Source: Phalacrocorax aristotelis
Taxonomy: Eukaryota > Chordata > Aves > Suliformes > Phalacrocoracidae
NCBI RefSeq assembly: GCF_949628215.1
Contig: NC_134276.1
Location: 111,576,756 to 111,640,755, forward strand
DNA length: 64,000 nucleotides
Direction: 5' to 3'
Shown here: piece after piece, positions 37,506 to 48,650 of the stretch
Numbering within the stretch: the first letter of the stretch is position 1
Layout of the letters: each line of letters begins with the position of its first letter
Notes under the pieces: generated by a model
What the model was told of the DNA's origin: nothing
Databases searched by the model: none
The model's input: the letters and a program-made list of their open reading frames with translations, nothing else
Made by a program: the position numbers and the translations under genes

Positions 37506-40308
37506 TACCTCAGAAAATGTTCTCAAATACATAATGCTGCAGAAGTGCAGGCTATCTGTATCCAGGCAGCCCAGTGGCTTGAAACTAATTGTTTCCTGGG
37601 ACAGTACAAAATATATTAGATTTTGATATGTAAAATTTCAAAGTATGTGACTATGTTCCCTTCATTACAGTCATATACAAAAAAGACCTCTCTGAAGTTA
37701 AAATAGGATAATTAACAATTCTACCTAACAAGAATAGTTGAAGCATTAAGATTATGACAGGAAGATTAGCTAGACAATAAAATACAATACTGGCCTCTTT
37801 CTCACCTTCTTCAAAAGGAAAGCAGAGATAATGAAGTTACAAACAGGACCTTTTTTGGGGAAGAGCTTTTGGTTTAAAAAGCCAAAATAACCTTTATTCA
37901 TTGTTCACATAATCCCCAGAGGATGTTAAATATTCTCCACAGGGATTTCAAGGGTGCTCCACACTTCCTCTTAAGCCTGTCCCTGGGCCACACAGCACTG
38001 CTGGCGCTGGAATTGTCACTGAGTACTTGTTACTTGGCCATTTTTTGACCAGCTCATAGTCTGTGATCTTGGAATCCTTTGTGAAACACAGGTTTAAGGA
38101 AAAAATGCATGAAGATGAGTAGGCTACGCCTTAGACAAAATAAAAATATCATGGTTTTTCTTGCAGATGTACAGCATAGCTGGAAAGACAGAAGGTGGTT
38201 CTTCTGCTTCAATCATAGCTGATATGTCTCACATAATAAGTTTTATATTAATCAGCCAGTATTTGTTTAATTGCAACATCTACTTACCATACAGAAGAGA
38301 GTCGTGTGTGGTTTGTTTGTGGTGGTGGGTTTGTTTTTCTTCATGGACAGCCAGAATATATTTTATAACTTTTCCTTTCTTTCATATAGGACTTTAATTG
38401 TCATCCTCTGTCTTAGTCACTTTGCATAGCCTTCTTTGGTTCTTTGTGACTAAAAATGTCACTACAACTCTTCTAGTAGTTATTGTCTGAAGCTCTAAAA
38501 CAGATTCATTATCTCATACCTGTGAGCAGGTTTTTATTTCATCTTCAGATGTAGTTCAAAATCTAAGCAACAGCCTTCAGACTTGTGTTACCCAAATCTG
38601 AAAAGCTGCTTCTCTTGGCTTGTAAGACACTGTGACCATTAATGTTAAGCAGATGTACCCGATGCTACTTTTTTCAGAAACATCAGCAAAGTTTTCACAG
38701 TGCCAGTGCCTTTATCTCTCCAGTGCTTTCTCGTTGCCTCTTCCTTTTAGAGTAGCTGAGTCTAAGTTACACTTGGTTGCAGTTGGCCAGCCTGCAGTGA
38801 GAAAATGTACTTTTGACTACATCTCAATAGTAGGGTGACTTAGTCTGTAGATAGAGGGAACGGAAGTTTGGATATGTCCCTGTGATGCCCATGAACCCTC
38901 CTTAGTTTTGGGATCTGGTGGGTTAGATTAACCATTTTGCCTTTTGTTTCCTTATTCAGCTTTCACAAACATTCCTGCACTGAAAAGCATCTTAATTAAT
39001 TTTGATCTTTGTTTTCAAATTAATGGGTGTGGTTATCAATAAAAATTAGTTCTATAAGGTAGTTTTTAACACTTCTACAATGTAGAGCTTTGACCAGTCA
39101 TAGGTAAACCTAAAAGACAGATGTTTTAAAGTTACAAGCAGCTGAAAAAAAAGGGCCTTAATATTAGCATTACTTATCCGGGCTTAACTATAGCTTGTAT
39201 TGTGTGACTCAGCTATAATTCTATTAGCAATAAGACACTGCAGGGAGTATATTTCCAAGCAATTATTATTCTTGGGTGATTAAGGTAATTCTAGATATGA
39301 CCTTGTCCCATATAACACCACAAGAGGCATGTTATAATTTTCCAGAAGTGTATTGCTTGTCTCATCTCATTGCTTAATTATAAAATGTACACAGTAAATA
39401 TTCTGTAGATAGGAAATGGAGGCTCATGGAACTGATACTAAAAAACCCTCAAGTATTATATTATAAGATAAAGTGTAAAGTATGACTCCTTATTTTGCCA
39501 CAGTATCAGCTGCAGTTTTATAACAAAATAAGCAAATAAGTAATTTCAATCATAGATCTACTTATTTTGGAGCCACACAAGATGGAACAATCTTTATGTC
39601 ACATGGTTGTAACACATTATAACACACCTTTTCTCTCTTTTTACAGCTTTCTTCCTGTGTTACTGGAAGTTTTTCATATTAATTTAAAGCAGTTCAATCA
39701 ATAACCTGTGGTCTTCATCAAAGTTTTTTTTTCTCTTTACAGCAAAACTTAAATCTGATTAAGAACAGGTACAGTAAACTCACCTCTATTTCCTTCTAGG
39801 CTTTTTCCGGCATGCACAAAACTGAGATTCAAGCTAATTCTCTTAAAGAAAAAAAAGGGTTTATGCAGCTATAGATAGGATAGTCTTGATGCAGGGTTTG
39901 GGTTTTTTTTCATCCTGAGGATAAGAATATTATCAAAATTCAGTGCTAGGGAATAAAGAAAAAGAACCGAATCCTGAAGGAAACACATGATCTAATAATC
40001 TCTTCTGCCTTTGTAGGAAATCTGTATGCAAGAAATTTCAATTATGACATAATATACTCTATAATCATAGAAGTATTTATTGGGGCTGATCAAAAGCTGA
40101 CTGGAATAAATAAAGCTACAATGAGTTAGTTCAGTTCAAACATAAAATATTGTGAGTTTATTTAGTGATATAAGACTATAAATTGCCACTAGTTTTTTTA
40201 ACGTGGTATGTTACAAGATCTTGAATCTATACTCATAATTCCTCAAAAATTGTGAATAAGGCAAGAATTTGCCTACGCAGAATTTAGACATTAATAATTG
40301 ACATACAG
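37506..40308. other. AT-rich non-coding DNA, nothing recognised
   Basis: A GC-richer patch at 37910-38100 and a G/T-rich tract at 38303-38336 are present. No gene or family is recognised. Confidence 0.5.
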
Positions 40309-40417
40309 GGCATTTTCTAGGGATTAATAACCAGCTGGGAGAGCTGATGACCTGAGGCAAAGCCAAGGGCCATTAGCCCCTGGCTGGTTATTAAATCCCC
40401 AGGAAATTCCCAATGCC
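40309..40417. repeat. 109-bp near-palindrome, possible MITE-like element
   Basis: The left half starts GGCATTTTCTAGGGATTAAT and continues AACCAGCTGGG. The reverse complement of the right half starts GGCATTGGGAATTTCCTGGG and continues GATTTAATAACCAGCCAGGGG. The arms match nearly to the centre (GGCAAAGCC near 40357-40365), apart from a gap of about 7 bases near the outer end. One strand could therefore fold into a long hairpin. No protein is encoded. A small non-autonomous DNA transposon or a conserved palindromic repeat of the Eulor/UCON kind would look like this. I cannot name the family and see no clear target duplication. Confidence 0.7.
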
Positions 40418-41479
40418 AAGGTCATGATTGCTATTACAATCCTTTTTTATCAAGTAAAAAAAAAAAACTTGCTTCATTTTGTTTCATCCTTCTCAATAAT
40501 TTATTTTAAAATGCTGTATGTAAAATGAATTCTATGACATTGTTATTTGGACATTTCTAGGGATCTAACAAAAACCCCTTCAGTATCAACAGAAAGCCTC
40601 ATATTTTTTCTGATAGACTGTGGATCACACCCTACCAGCCTCTTTACTGGTAGCAATCAAAATACTTTTTTAATATCTAGTACATTGTGAAAGCTAATTC
40701 ACAGTAAAGAAACAAAAAATTTTCCTTTTAAGTTAGGAACAAAAATGGCAAACGCCAACAGTAGTTGGGAAAATGGTAGCTAAGTAAGAAGAGTTAATTT
40801 GCATCATTTATATCATACAATGATAGGCATTACGTTATAGTCAAATGTCTGTTCAGGTCATTACTGTACCTTGTGTGCAAAATGATACATTTAATTGTCT
40901 GGATGTGATCTACAGTACAGTACACAGCAATAAAGTATAAGATAGTCAGAAAGAGGATGCAATCAGTACCCTATATGTAAATGCTAGCATGCTATTAAGA
41001 AAATCAGCTACTTGGTAAAACAAGTCTGGCATCAGAGAAGAGGGAAACAGTCATATTTTATTGTCAATAGAAGTCGTGAAAGCATGCATATTAGATTAGA
41101 ACTAACCTAATTGGAGATATGGGTGATTTGCAGTACAGTAGAGAGAACAGGCGTTAATTTGTGTCATGCTACGCCATGTCACTACCACTTGAAATTCCAT
41201 TGGGCAATATTAATTCAAACAGAGGTCTAGGCTGCTAATAAATGAGGTAAATTGAGTCAATTACTAATTTCATGGCTTTCTGATTTTTGGTTTGGATAGA
41301 TAATATCCACAATTTAATGCACTGTCCTCTAGAGATCTTTGCCACTTATGAAGAACATGTGTTCATAGAATTATTTATACTCTTCGTTTTGATAAACATT
41401 GTTCCTGTACCCAGAGCAACAGGACAAAGGATAGGAAAGGAGCCAGGTTTTGTCTGCTTTTTCCTCTTGATTGAAATCT
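40418..41479. other. AT-rich non-coding DNA, nothing recognised
   Basis: It contains a 12-base poly-A run near 40456. Nothing else stands out. Confidence 0.5.
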
Positions 41480-41960
41480 TTCACTATTTGTGATATGGCT
41501 TTCTTGCCTTCAGGCAGATCTTCACTTTCTCCTTGTCATTTGTCTCCTTGTCATTCAGTGGCACGAAAAAGTCTTCATTCATGTGACTGCATTGACACTT
41601 CCCTATCAATACCTTATCACTGCTTTAAGCAGATGGAAACAATATTTTGTACCAGTGAAGGAAGAGAGGAGCAGCTTTTACACCCCTGTCTTGCAGGAGG
41701 GACCCCAAAGCTGGTCCTGATTCCCATAATCAAATGTACATTTTTTTGATTGCTCCCTTCTTTTGAGTGCTGGCTCTACCTCTACGCTCTTGCTCCGTTC
41801 CAACCTGTGGCTGATAAGGCAGGAACCATACTGTCAACTCCAGCAGCTCACCTACGGCACAGCCCAGGGAGCACTCTCTGATCCACTAGCTCACTTGCAA
41901 GTATTGGACGCGCTCCCAGAAATCCCACTTCTAATAGAATCTCTCCTACTGTAGCAGCAC
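41480..41960. other. Unassigned GC-richer segment
   Basis: About 480 bases of higher G+C with overlapping short open frames (63-92 codons) and no recognisable domain. A local tandem CTCCTTGTCATTTGT / CTCCTTGTCATTCAG lies at about 41530-41560. It may be a worn repeat or an untranslated exon. Confidence 0.3.
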
Positions 41961-42734
41961 AATGTAAAACCCGATACCTCTGTTCAGGAAAGACAAAGCA
42001 AAATAAGCATGATGAAGGGGTTTAGATCTCTCTGGCAGAATTCTTTGTGTGCTCTGCTGTATCTTCTTACTGAAATGGCATGTTATTTATTCTTGCTAAC
42101 TGACCTCGCCACCTTTTAGTTAAAGATGTATATCACCTACTCTAATTTCTTTCCCTTTCTGATAAATGCATGTCAATCACTTATAAAATTTAAAATAAAT
42201 GACAAGGACATAAAGAAACACTCCCCTCAGCACCACCACCACCCCCCCGCAAAAAAAAAGAAAGAAGCAACCCTAACATAAACTACTTAACATGGAGTGG
42301 TATTGGGGAGAAATAACAGTATAGAAAATACATGTATCAAGACAATCTTCCTTCTTGCTTCTATGGAGCAAGCTCAGCATTTCTCCTTCTCTTTTACCTT
42401 TCTATTTTTTAAATTTAAATTTAGATCTAAACTTATTTAAGGACCTCAGAAAGATTATTTTACAGTTTATTCTTCGCGCCTATTGTTGCATCTTCTTCAG
42501 TAGGATATGTTTTAATCTGGTTTTAGTGGATACAGAAGTTCGCTGTCTTTCAAAACTTTTGATGTCCTAAGCAGAGAATGAATTGTGAGAGACAATGAGG
42601 GTAAATTAGACTGAAGAAACCTTCTATAAATACACAAATATTGTGGTAATCACGCTGATGGAAAAGGAAATACAGAAAAATGCAGAGGCAGCTAAATTAC
42701 AGTTAAATGATCTGAAGCCACAGTCCCATCTTTC
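41961..42734. other. AT-rich non-coding DNA, nothing recognised
   Basis: A C-run followed by an A-run (about 42240-42258) is the only notable low-complexity piece. Confidence 0.5.
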
Positions 42735-42830
42735 ATGGTTCACTACAGGTCATTGGGTGAATTTTATTTTTCACACCACCACGTGTCTGCATTTCTAAAA
42801 TGAGTATCCATGACTACATCTTGAGGTGAG
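42735..42830 (+). repeat. Possible MIR fragment
   Basis: TCATTGGGTGAATTTTATTT, GTGTCTGCATTTCTAAAATG and AGTATCCATGACTACATCTTG follow the spacing of the MIR core (GGGCAAGTTACTT, CTGTGCCTCAGTTTCTAAAATG, GGGATAATAGTACCTACCTC). Divergence is high and the call is tentative. Confidence 0.35.
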
Positions 42831-44194
42831 CTTTAAGTTCCTACATCTTATGGCCATAAATACAGCTAACAAATCTATGTATCTATTCCTTTCAACCAGA
42901 GCTTATATCTATTTAATGTTGCCATTTCATGACTGCAGGCTTATTCTGATGGAGCTTTTAATGTTTATTTTTCAGTATAAAAGTAATAAAGAATTTCTTC
43001 CTAGAATACTGGCTTTATTCTGAATATAATGGAGAAATGCATAGGTTATTTAATTCCTATCAATATTTGGTATTGGGTCTCACTTTCAGTAGCGAGTCTT
43101 TTCAGTAGCAGTCTTTTCCCTCAAACTGCTCCCACAGAATTCAAACCCACCATTTCAAACCAATGTCTGTTAATTTCTTTAGAACTATCATTTGCTTTAT
43201 GACTTACTAAAGCACACTGTATAAAAACATATTTTTGTGTAAAAGCATATCATGGCACAAGACTCTGTTTACACTATTGTTTGTCAATGCAGTTTTCAAT
43301 GCAGTAGTTGAAAGTAAGGGAGAAAAAATCACTTGACTGTTGGGTGAAATGTTAGTCTTCAAATCCAGATAAAAATGAACATGGCAACTTATTAATATTA
43401 ATACTAACCTATTAGTATGTATAACATGAATATCTCAACAACTACTCATTCTCTAAGTTGATAAACCAACAATGAATGTATCATTCTGCAAAACACCGTA
43501 AGCCTTTAAGTGCAGGGGAGAGACACTGGAACTGAAATGAAACAGATTGGTTCTCTGTTAGATTTGCACTTTGCATGTTTGTGAGTATATTAACCTCAGG
43601 ATGGGAGTTGTGTGCCCCCTAATTACACACTCAGGTTATTCTGAAAAGCTTTTAATCGGACTTTCACATAACAGTGAACATGAAAAACATACAGATAAAA
43701 AGGGGCCATGCCTTTGAATTTACATGGACAAATAGTACCTTCAAGCCTTCAGCAGTAATTTTTTCTGTTGACATTGTAGATGTGAGTTTTATGCTATCTG
43801 GGTCAATAACCTCCTTGTTTCAAGAAAAATGGCTTCTTTTTCTGGAATGTTTAACAGACAGTGGTGGAGATTAAACAGAAGCTCTTACATAATCTTTTCA
43901 TTTGTATGTTAAGAAGAGATGGACAGGATGCATATAGAATGGTATTTGTGGAATTTTTACCAAAGCTATCATTGCAATAGGAATCTGAAAATAAATTACT
44001 TTTCAACTACCATCATTCACAATTTTTTTTTTCGGCTTAGCAGGGCAAAGTGTTGACTTAAGCCTTTTCAGTGAATTAAAAGCATTAAGGAGGAAATAAA
44101 TACAATGGGTGCAAATCCATTTTACTGCTGAAATTATGATTTTACTAGCTCAGTAGGAAATACTCTCCTGCTATGGCTGCAGAACCCCTCAGAA
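42831..44194. other. AT-rich non-coding DNA, nothing recognised
   Basis: No gene or repeat is recognised on either strand. Confidence 0.5.
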
Positions 44195-44265
44195 GAAATT
44201 CTGGTTCCACTGAAATTAGGAGAAAGGCTTCCTTTGATGTCAGTGGAGACAGGATTGCATCCTGG
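44195..44265. repeat. Possible ancient amniote repeat (partial inverted motif)
   Basis: AATTCTGGTTCCACTGAAATT is followed by TTTGATGTCAGTGGAGACAGG and ATTGCATCC. This resembles a motif common in bird and turtle DNA, of the form ATCCTGGTCCCATTGAAGTC ... ATTGACTTCAGTGGGACCAGGAT. I remember the motif but not its family name. Confidence 0.4.
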
Positions 44266-45102
44266 TGTTTGCCACCATGGATGCTAAATTTAACCCTCAG
44301 GAGAAATGTATTCGCCAGTGTCCTCAAAGCACAGCTTCACAGTATTTATTATACACTGTCTACTCTCCAAGACAGCACTACTTTTTTTCTGCCAATTCTG
44401 ACTGCAAATAAATAAAATCTAGGTGAGGAATCATGAAGTCTCTCATATTTCTGTGTTCTCCTGTACCTGTAGTAGAAGACTAATTTTGTTAGTTGGCCAG
44501 TTTTTGTTAGACACCGAGAATTTTTATAAAATAATTTCACAATAAGATATCACAATTACTGGAATTCTGAGAAAGGGAATTTATCACCTATTCAAGAAAA
44601 AAAACACAAATAGGCATGACCTCCAAATAGATGTAACTTTTATTTGAGAAGTGTTAGACTTATAACTAACAATTTGCTGGTTTGAAGTGCAAATGTAGCT
44701 TTAATATCACATCTTAAGAGGTAGGAGTTTAGAAGTTTAACTCTTGGTAGACTTGAACAGTGGCTGGTGCATGGTCATTTGCTGCAGTCTAAAATAAGGC
44801 TTATCTCTCTAGTGTGAGAGATATTGAAACTCTAGCAATGGTACATCAACAACTGTTGCCATCAGTGGAGTTTTCACAATGGAGTACAACCACAACATTT
44901 AGTGAATAGTGACTTGAAAAGCTACCTATTTAAATGCTTTAAGTTGCAAGCCACTGTGTAAGCAAAAGATAAGAGATCCTCTTAAATTTAACATAAATGT
45001 GTGTAATACATTCTGTCCATCTGCAGTTTTTCTTGTTTCGGAAAGTACATCTCTTTGCCCCGGCCTGACCAAATGTATTAAGGACTAAACTTCTAAAATA
45101 AC
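44266..45102. other. AT-rich non-coding DNA, nothing recognised
   Basis: No gene or repeat is recognised. Confidence 0.5.
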
Positions 45103-45204
45103 ACAGTATCATAAAATGGTTTGAGTGGAAGACACCTTCAAAGATTATCTAGTCCAATCCCTCTGCCGTGGTCAGGGATATCTTTAGCTAGATCAGGTTG
45201 CTCC
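45103..45204 (-). mobile_element. CR1 LINE 3' end, avian type, short
   Basis: The plus strand reads ATCATAAAATGGTTTGAGTGG, AAGACACCTTCAAAGATTATC, TAGTCCAATCCCTCTGCCGTG and AGCTAGATCAGGTTGCTC. This is the antisense of the avian CR1 3' UTR (ATCATAGAATGGTTTGGGTTGGAAGGGACC, AAAGATCATCTAGTTCCAACCCC, CTAGACCAGGTTGCTC). About 100 bases remain and the 5' part is lost abruptly after GGTTGCTC, a typical CR1 truncation. Confidence 0.9.
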
Positions 45205-47599
45205 TTTTGGCTCGTACTTGCTGTGGAGTTGTTGATGAATGTAACACATAAAGTATGTGTACAGATGTCCTTCTCTGGCCAGCATAAGAATAAAAAAAGC
45301 TGTATAAATTGGTAGGTAAATAAAATATTATTAGCAGTATTGTCTACTCCTCTTGCTTTAGAAGGTACTTTGGACATAAGCCTCTAAATTTTACCAAAGC
45401 CTCTAGGGGCAAAGGCAGAACTTTCCTATCTTCTACTGATTAAAAGACAACCAGTTGTCCAGTAGATTTAGTGGTATGAGTCATAACTTTAACTCAGGCA
45501 GTTTTGTGGACAGCCTGGATATGCAGATGGCCCTGGCATATGATTATGAAAGTCATGCAAATCATTTGTCATCGAATCATTGCATCCCAAGCTGTTGCCA
45601 TTTAATTGTTCAATTTATACAAAAGCAAATGCCAGTAGAAAAATTTGAACTACTGGCATGATTATTCTGTGAAGTGCTTCTGGTTTATCAGCTGCAGATT
45701 TTTTCAACAGTTAACTTCTGTCCCAGAAGGTCACATACTGTGTCACCACCTCATTTGACATGTTTCTGTCAGTTTTGGTGTCTTCAAAGTTTTTTTTTGT
45801 TTGTGTTATTCTCTTTTATCTCTCTGACCCAAAGCCAATAAAATGTTTAAATTTCCTACTTAATACTGAAATAATGTTTATTTTACTTAATCTGGGCCTC
45901 TGTGCTTTCCGAGAATGTAGGTCAAAATAATTTCCTAACGCTCTCTACCTAATACATTTAGGCAGGTTTGAAAATTTCTATTTGTCTACAAGCTGGGAGT
46001 CATACTATAAAGTAGGAGAAAAAAATATTAGTACTATCTTATTACCATAGCAAAGGTGAGGAAAATAGGTTTGTTGGCGCAGACAGGCAAGCCTTCATGT
46101 TTTGTACTATGAATTAAAAAGCCTACTTTTTTCAGAAAACCGACGGTTGTATGCTTATCTCCCATGTTTCTGGTTGCGCTTTCTCCCTTAGAGTAGAATA
46201 TGACTTTTAGATTGGGAAGAAGGCCATATTTTCCTGTGTGTTTGTGCCATGCATGTTATACATATTACAGATGTGATCATAATCCAGCTACACTATAATC
46301 TATGTCTTTGTGTTCAGTGACACAAAAGAATGCATGTGCTTAACTGTAAGTCACACAACTGGATCATAAGGAATATGCTGGCTAACATGCTTTTAGTGTG
46401 CAGCAAATATAAAAGTATATGATGCAATTAATTAGGAACATATTGGAAATATCTTTGTGACTGGTGGATTTAAATGGCAATGAAAAGATTAGCTCCTTGG
46501 TCAAGCATCTTAACTTAATGAGAAGTGTTGAAATGGGACGGTATTAAATATGCTGACAAGCATGCTTATTCCAGTTGGTAGTGCTAGAATAATGTTTTAG
46601 GTGCATTTAAAGAATACAGTGGTTGGGCTGCAGGAATGTGAGGCCTAAGAGAAACAGAGCACCAGGAAATATAAGTAAAAATGAAGTGATGTATTAGCTT
46701 TTCCGTTTGACTTGTGTTGCAAGAGGAATAGGCAGCACTACTGATACTATAGTTCTGATAGCATAGTTCAGATAGCCTTTACCTGGTTGAATTTTAGAAA
46801 TGGAATTGAAGTCCTTATTATTCTGTTTATAGCATTTATAGGAAAGCATTACAAAACAGAACACTACATCAGCACTTTTAAGATTTTAAGGTTTTAAGAT
46901 TTCATATTTCCTCTCACAGTTCTGTCATCCCATTTGGTCTATTTGTAGATATCTTTATTTCCAGGTTTTTATGGGCCACTAGCTGTCCTCATTCCATGGA
47001 TACCTAAAACAATCATAGCTTTAGCTGAGGAGATAGGAATTTGGTTATGATGGGATTCATGAATTTCAGATTAAAGATGCTTAAAATGGTCAGGAATCTG
47101 TGTATCAAATGAGGAGGAGGGCAACATACCTTTCTGGATATATACTCACACCAAAAATGCTAATAGAGTAGAAAGGAATGGGGAAAAGGACAGGTCAGCA
47201 AAGAATTCAGGGTTCAGGGATGGAGACAATTTGCAAGCCAAGCTGAATAAGGTCTTGCAAAGGATGTAAAAGCAAACAGAAAAATTACTTCAATCATAAA
47301 AGTAAAAGAAGAAAGTGAAAAGTCAGTGTGCACTGGTGATTCAGTACACTTCAGAACTAACTAACTACTTCTCCTCAGTTAGGTGACTTTGATCATCGGA
47401 GTAATGGTAGAGTGCACTGTAAGTCCATGAGAAATTTCCATAGTTGAAATGGAAAGCAATTTAGAAGTACTGATTGCTTTTTACCAGGAGAGTCTTCACC
47501 TCAGATTCATAACAAACCTAAGTGGTAGGTCACATGGCAGGAGTTATCAAGAAATACATCAACTAAGATTTCAACGTGCCACATGAGAATAGCCTGGGT
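45205..47599. other. AT-rich non-coding DNA, nothing firm recognised
   Basis: A small direct repeat of TTTTAAGATTTTAAGG type lies at about 46876-46900. From about 47150 the sequence may be the even more worn upstream part of the CR1 that follows, but I cannot prove it. Confidence 0.45.
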
Positions 47600-48650
47600 A
47601 CTTTCTATATTTAAGGAAAGGAATGGAAGTAATATATAACTATAGGCCTAGCAATCTGACAGCAGCAGTATGAAAAATTCTGAATAATTAGACATGGTAG
47701 TACAGGTTATCTAGATAAAATACAAAGGTACACCATACCAGACTATACTGATAGTTTTATTTCCAGAAAAATGTTTCAGACCTTAGGTAGAACATGGTAA
47801 AACATTCTAATACAACCATATGGACAAATATTACTTAAAATGGAGAAGGTCAGAGTTATTAGAAAAAAACATGTGGATGTATGAGGAACTGGATAAACAG
47901 CAAAGAGCAGTGAGAAGTACCAAGTAGTAGTATCAAACAAATGGGAGCTTGACAATTCATTTCCGACATGATTAGTCTTGGGACTGTGAAAAAAAGGATG
48001 ATTTCAACAAGAGTTGCCTATGAGAAATTGTAACACAGAAGAGCACTGAAATAAAGGAACATCTGGATGTAACAGAAGTGATGCAAAATTCAGTAAATGC
48101 AAAAGGCAAGAGTTTCTGTCAGCAACATGACACTTGTTATCCAGAAATACCTGAGGATCAAAAGAAAAGGAGTCCAGTAACTGATCTCGGGATATAGCAG
48201 AACACCATCTGTCAATGGCCTCAGTCATTAATAAAATGAAAGTGATCGAAGAATACATCTGGGAAAATATTTTTAGCCAAATACAAAATCGTTAGTACTA
48301 TCATCAGACCTCAGCAGAATAGGATGTACAGTGCTGGTTGCCCATGTCCAGGAAGGGTAAACTGGCACATGTGCAGCCATGTAGGACTGAGAGGAGTTAT
48401 GATCCCTATCTCAAGGGGTAAAAGACAAAAAGAGTAAAGAGTTGTTTAAGCTCTTTAAACATTGGCAGAACACATGGATAAAAATATATGTCTGAGAATA
48501 AATGTGGAACATCGCTAAACATTAGAGCAATGAAATTTTGGGGACTGTCTTTCAGTCCAACTACTTCTAAAATGGACCTTGAAAAGTTTATGAAAGGGAT
48601 TATGTGTTGTGATTGTGATATTAAATCACTGATGCTGAAGAGTTCTTATA
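47600..48650 (+). mobile_element. Archaic CR1 LINE, RT domain to C-terminus, about 1 kb
   Basis: Landmarks occur in CR1 ORF2 order on the plus strand. Near 47635-47670 comes a worn AACTATAGGCCTAGCAATCTGAC, the segment coding for YRPVSLT. Near 47895 comes CTGGATAAACAGCAAAG (WINxxL block). At 47970-47985 GATTAGTCTTGGGACTG codes LVLGL, equivalent to the GLVLGP block. At 48300-48355 ATCAGACCTCAGCAGAATAGG and GGTTGCCCATGTCCAGGAAGG match the RPQLEYCVQFWxPMFRK segment. Near 48440 GAGTTGTTTAAGCTC and near 48590 GAAAAGTTTATGAAAGGGATT match the C-terminal KFMEGM end. The expected catalytic YADD box is not recognisable. It is heavily mutated and long dead. Confidence 0.8.

Noticed and set aside
37860-38100. 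Mariner transposase remnant on the minus strand
   Set aside because: The GC-richer patch looked suggestive, but no transposase motif or terminal inverted repeat could be found.
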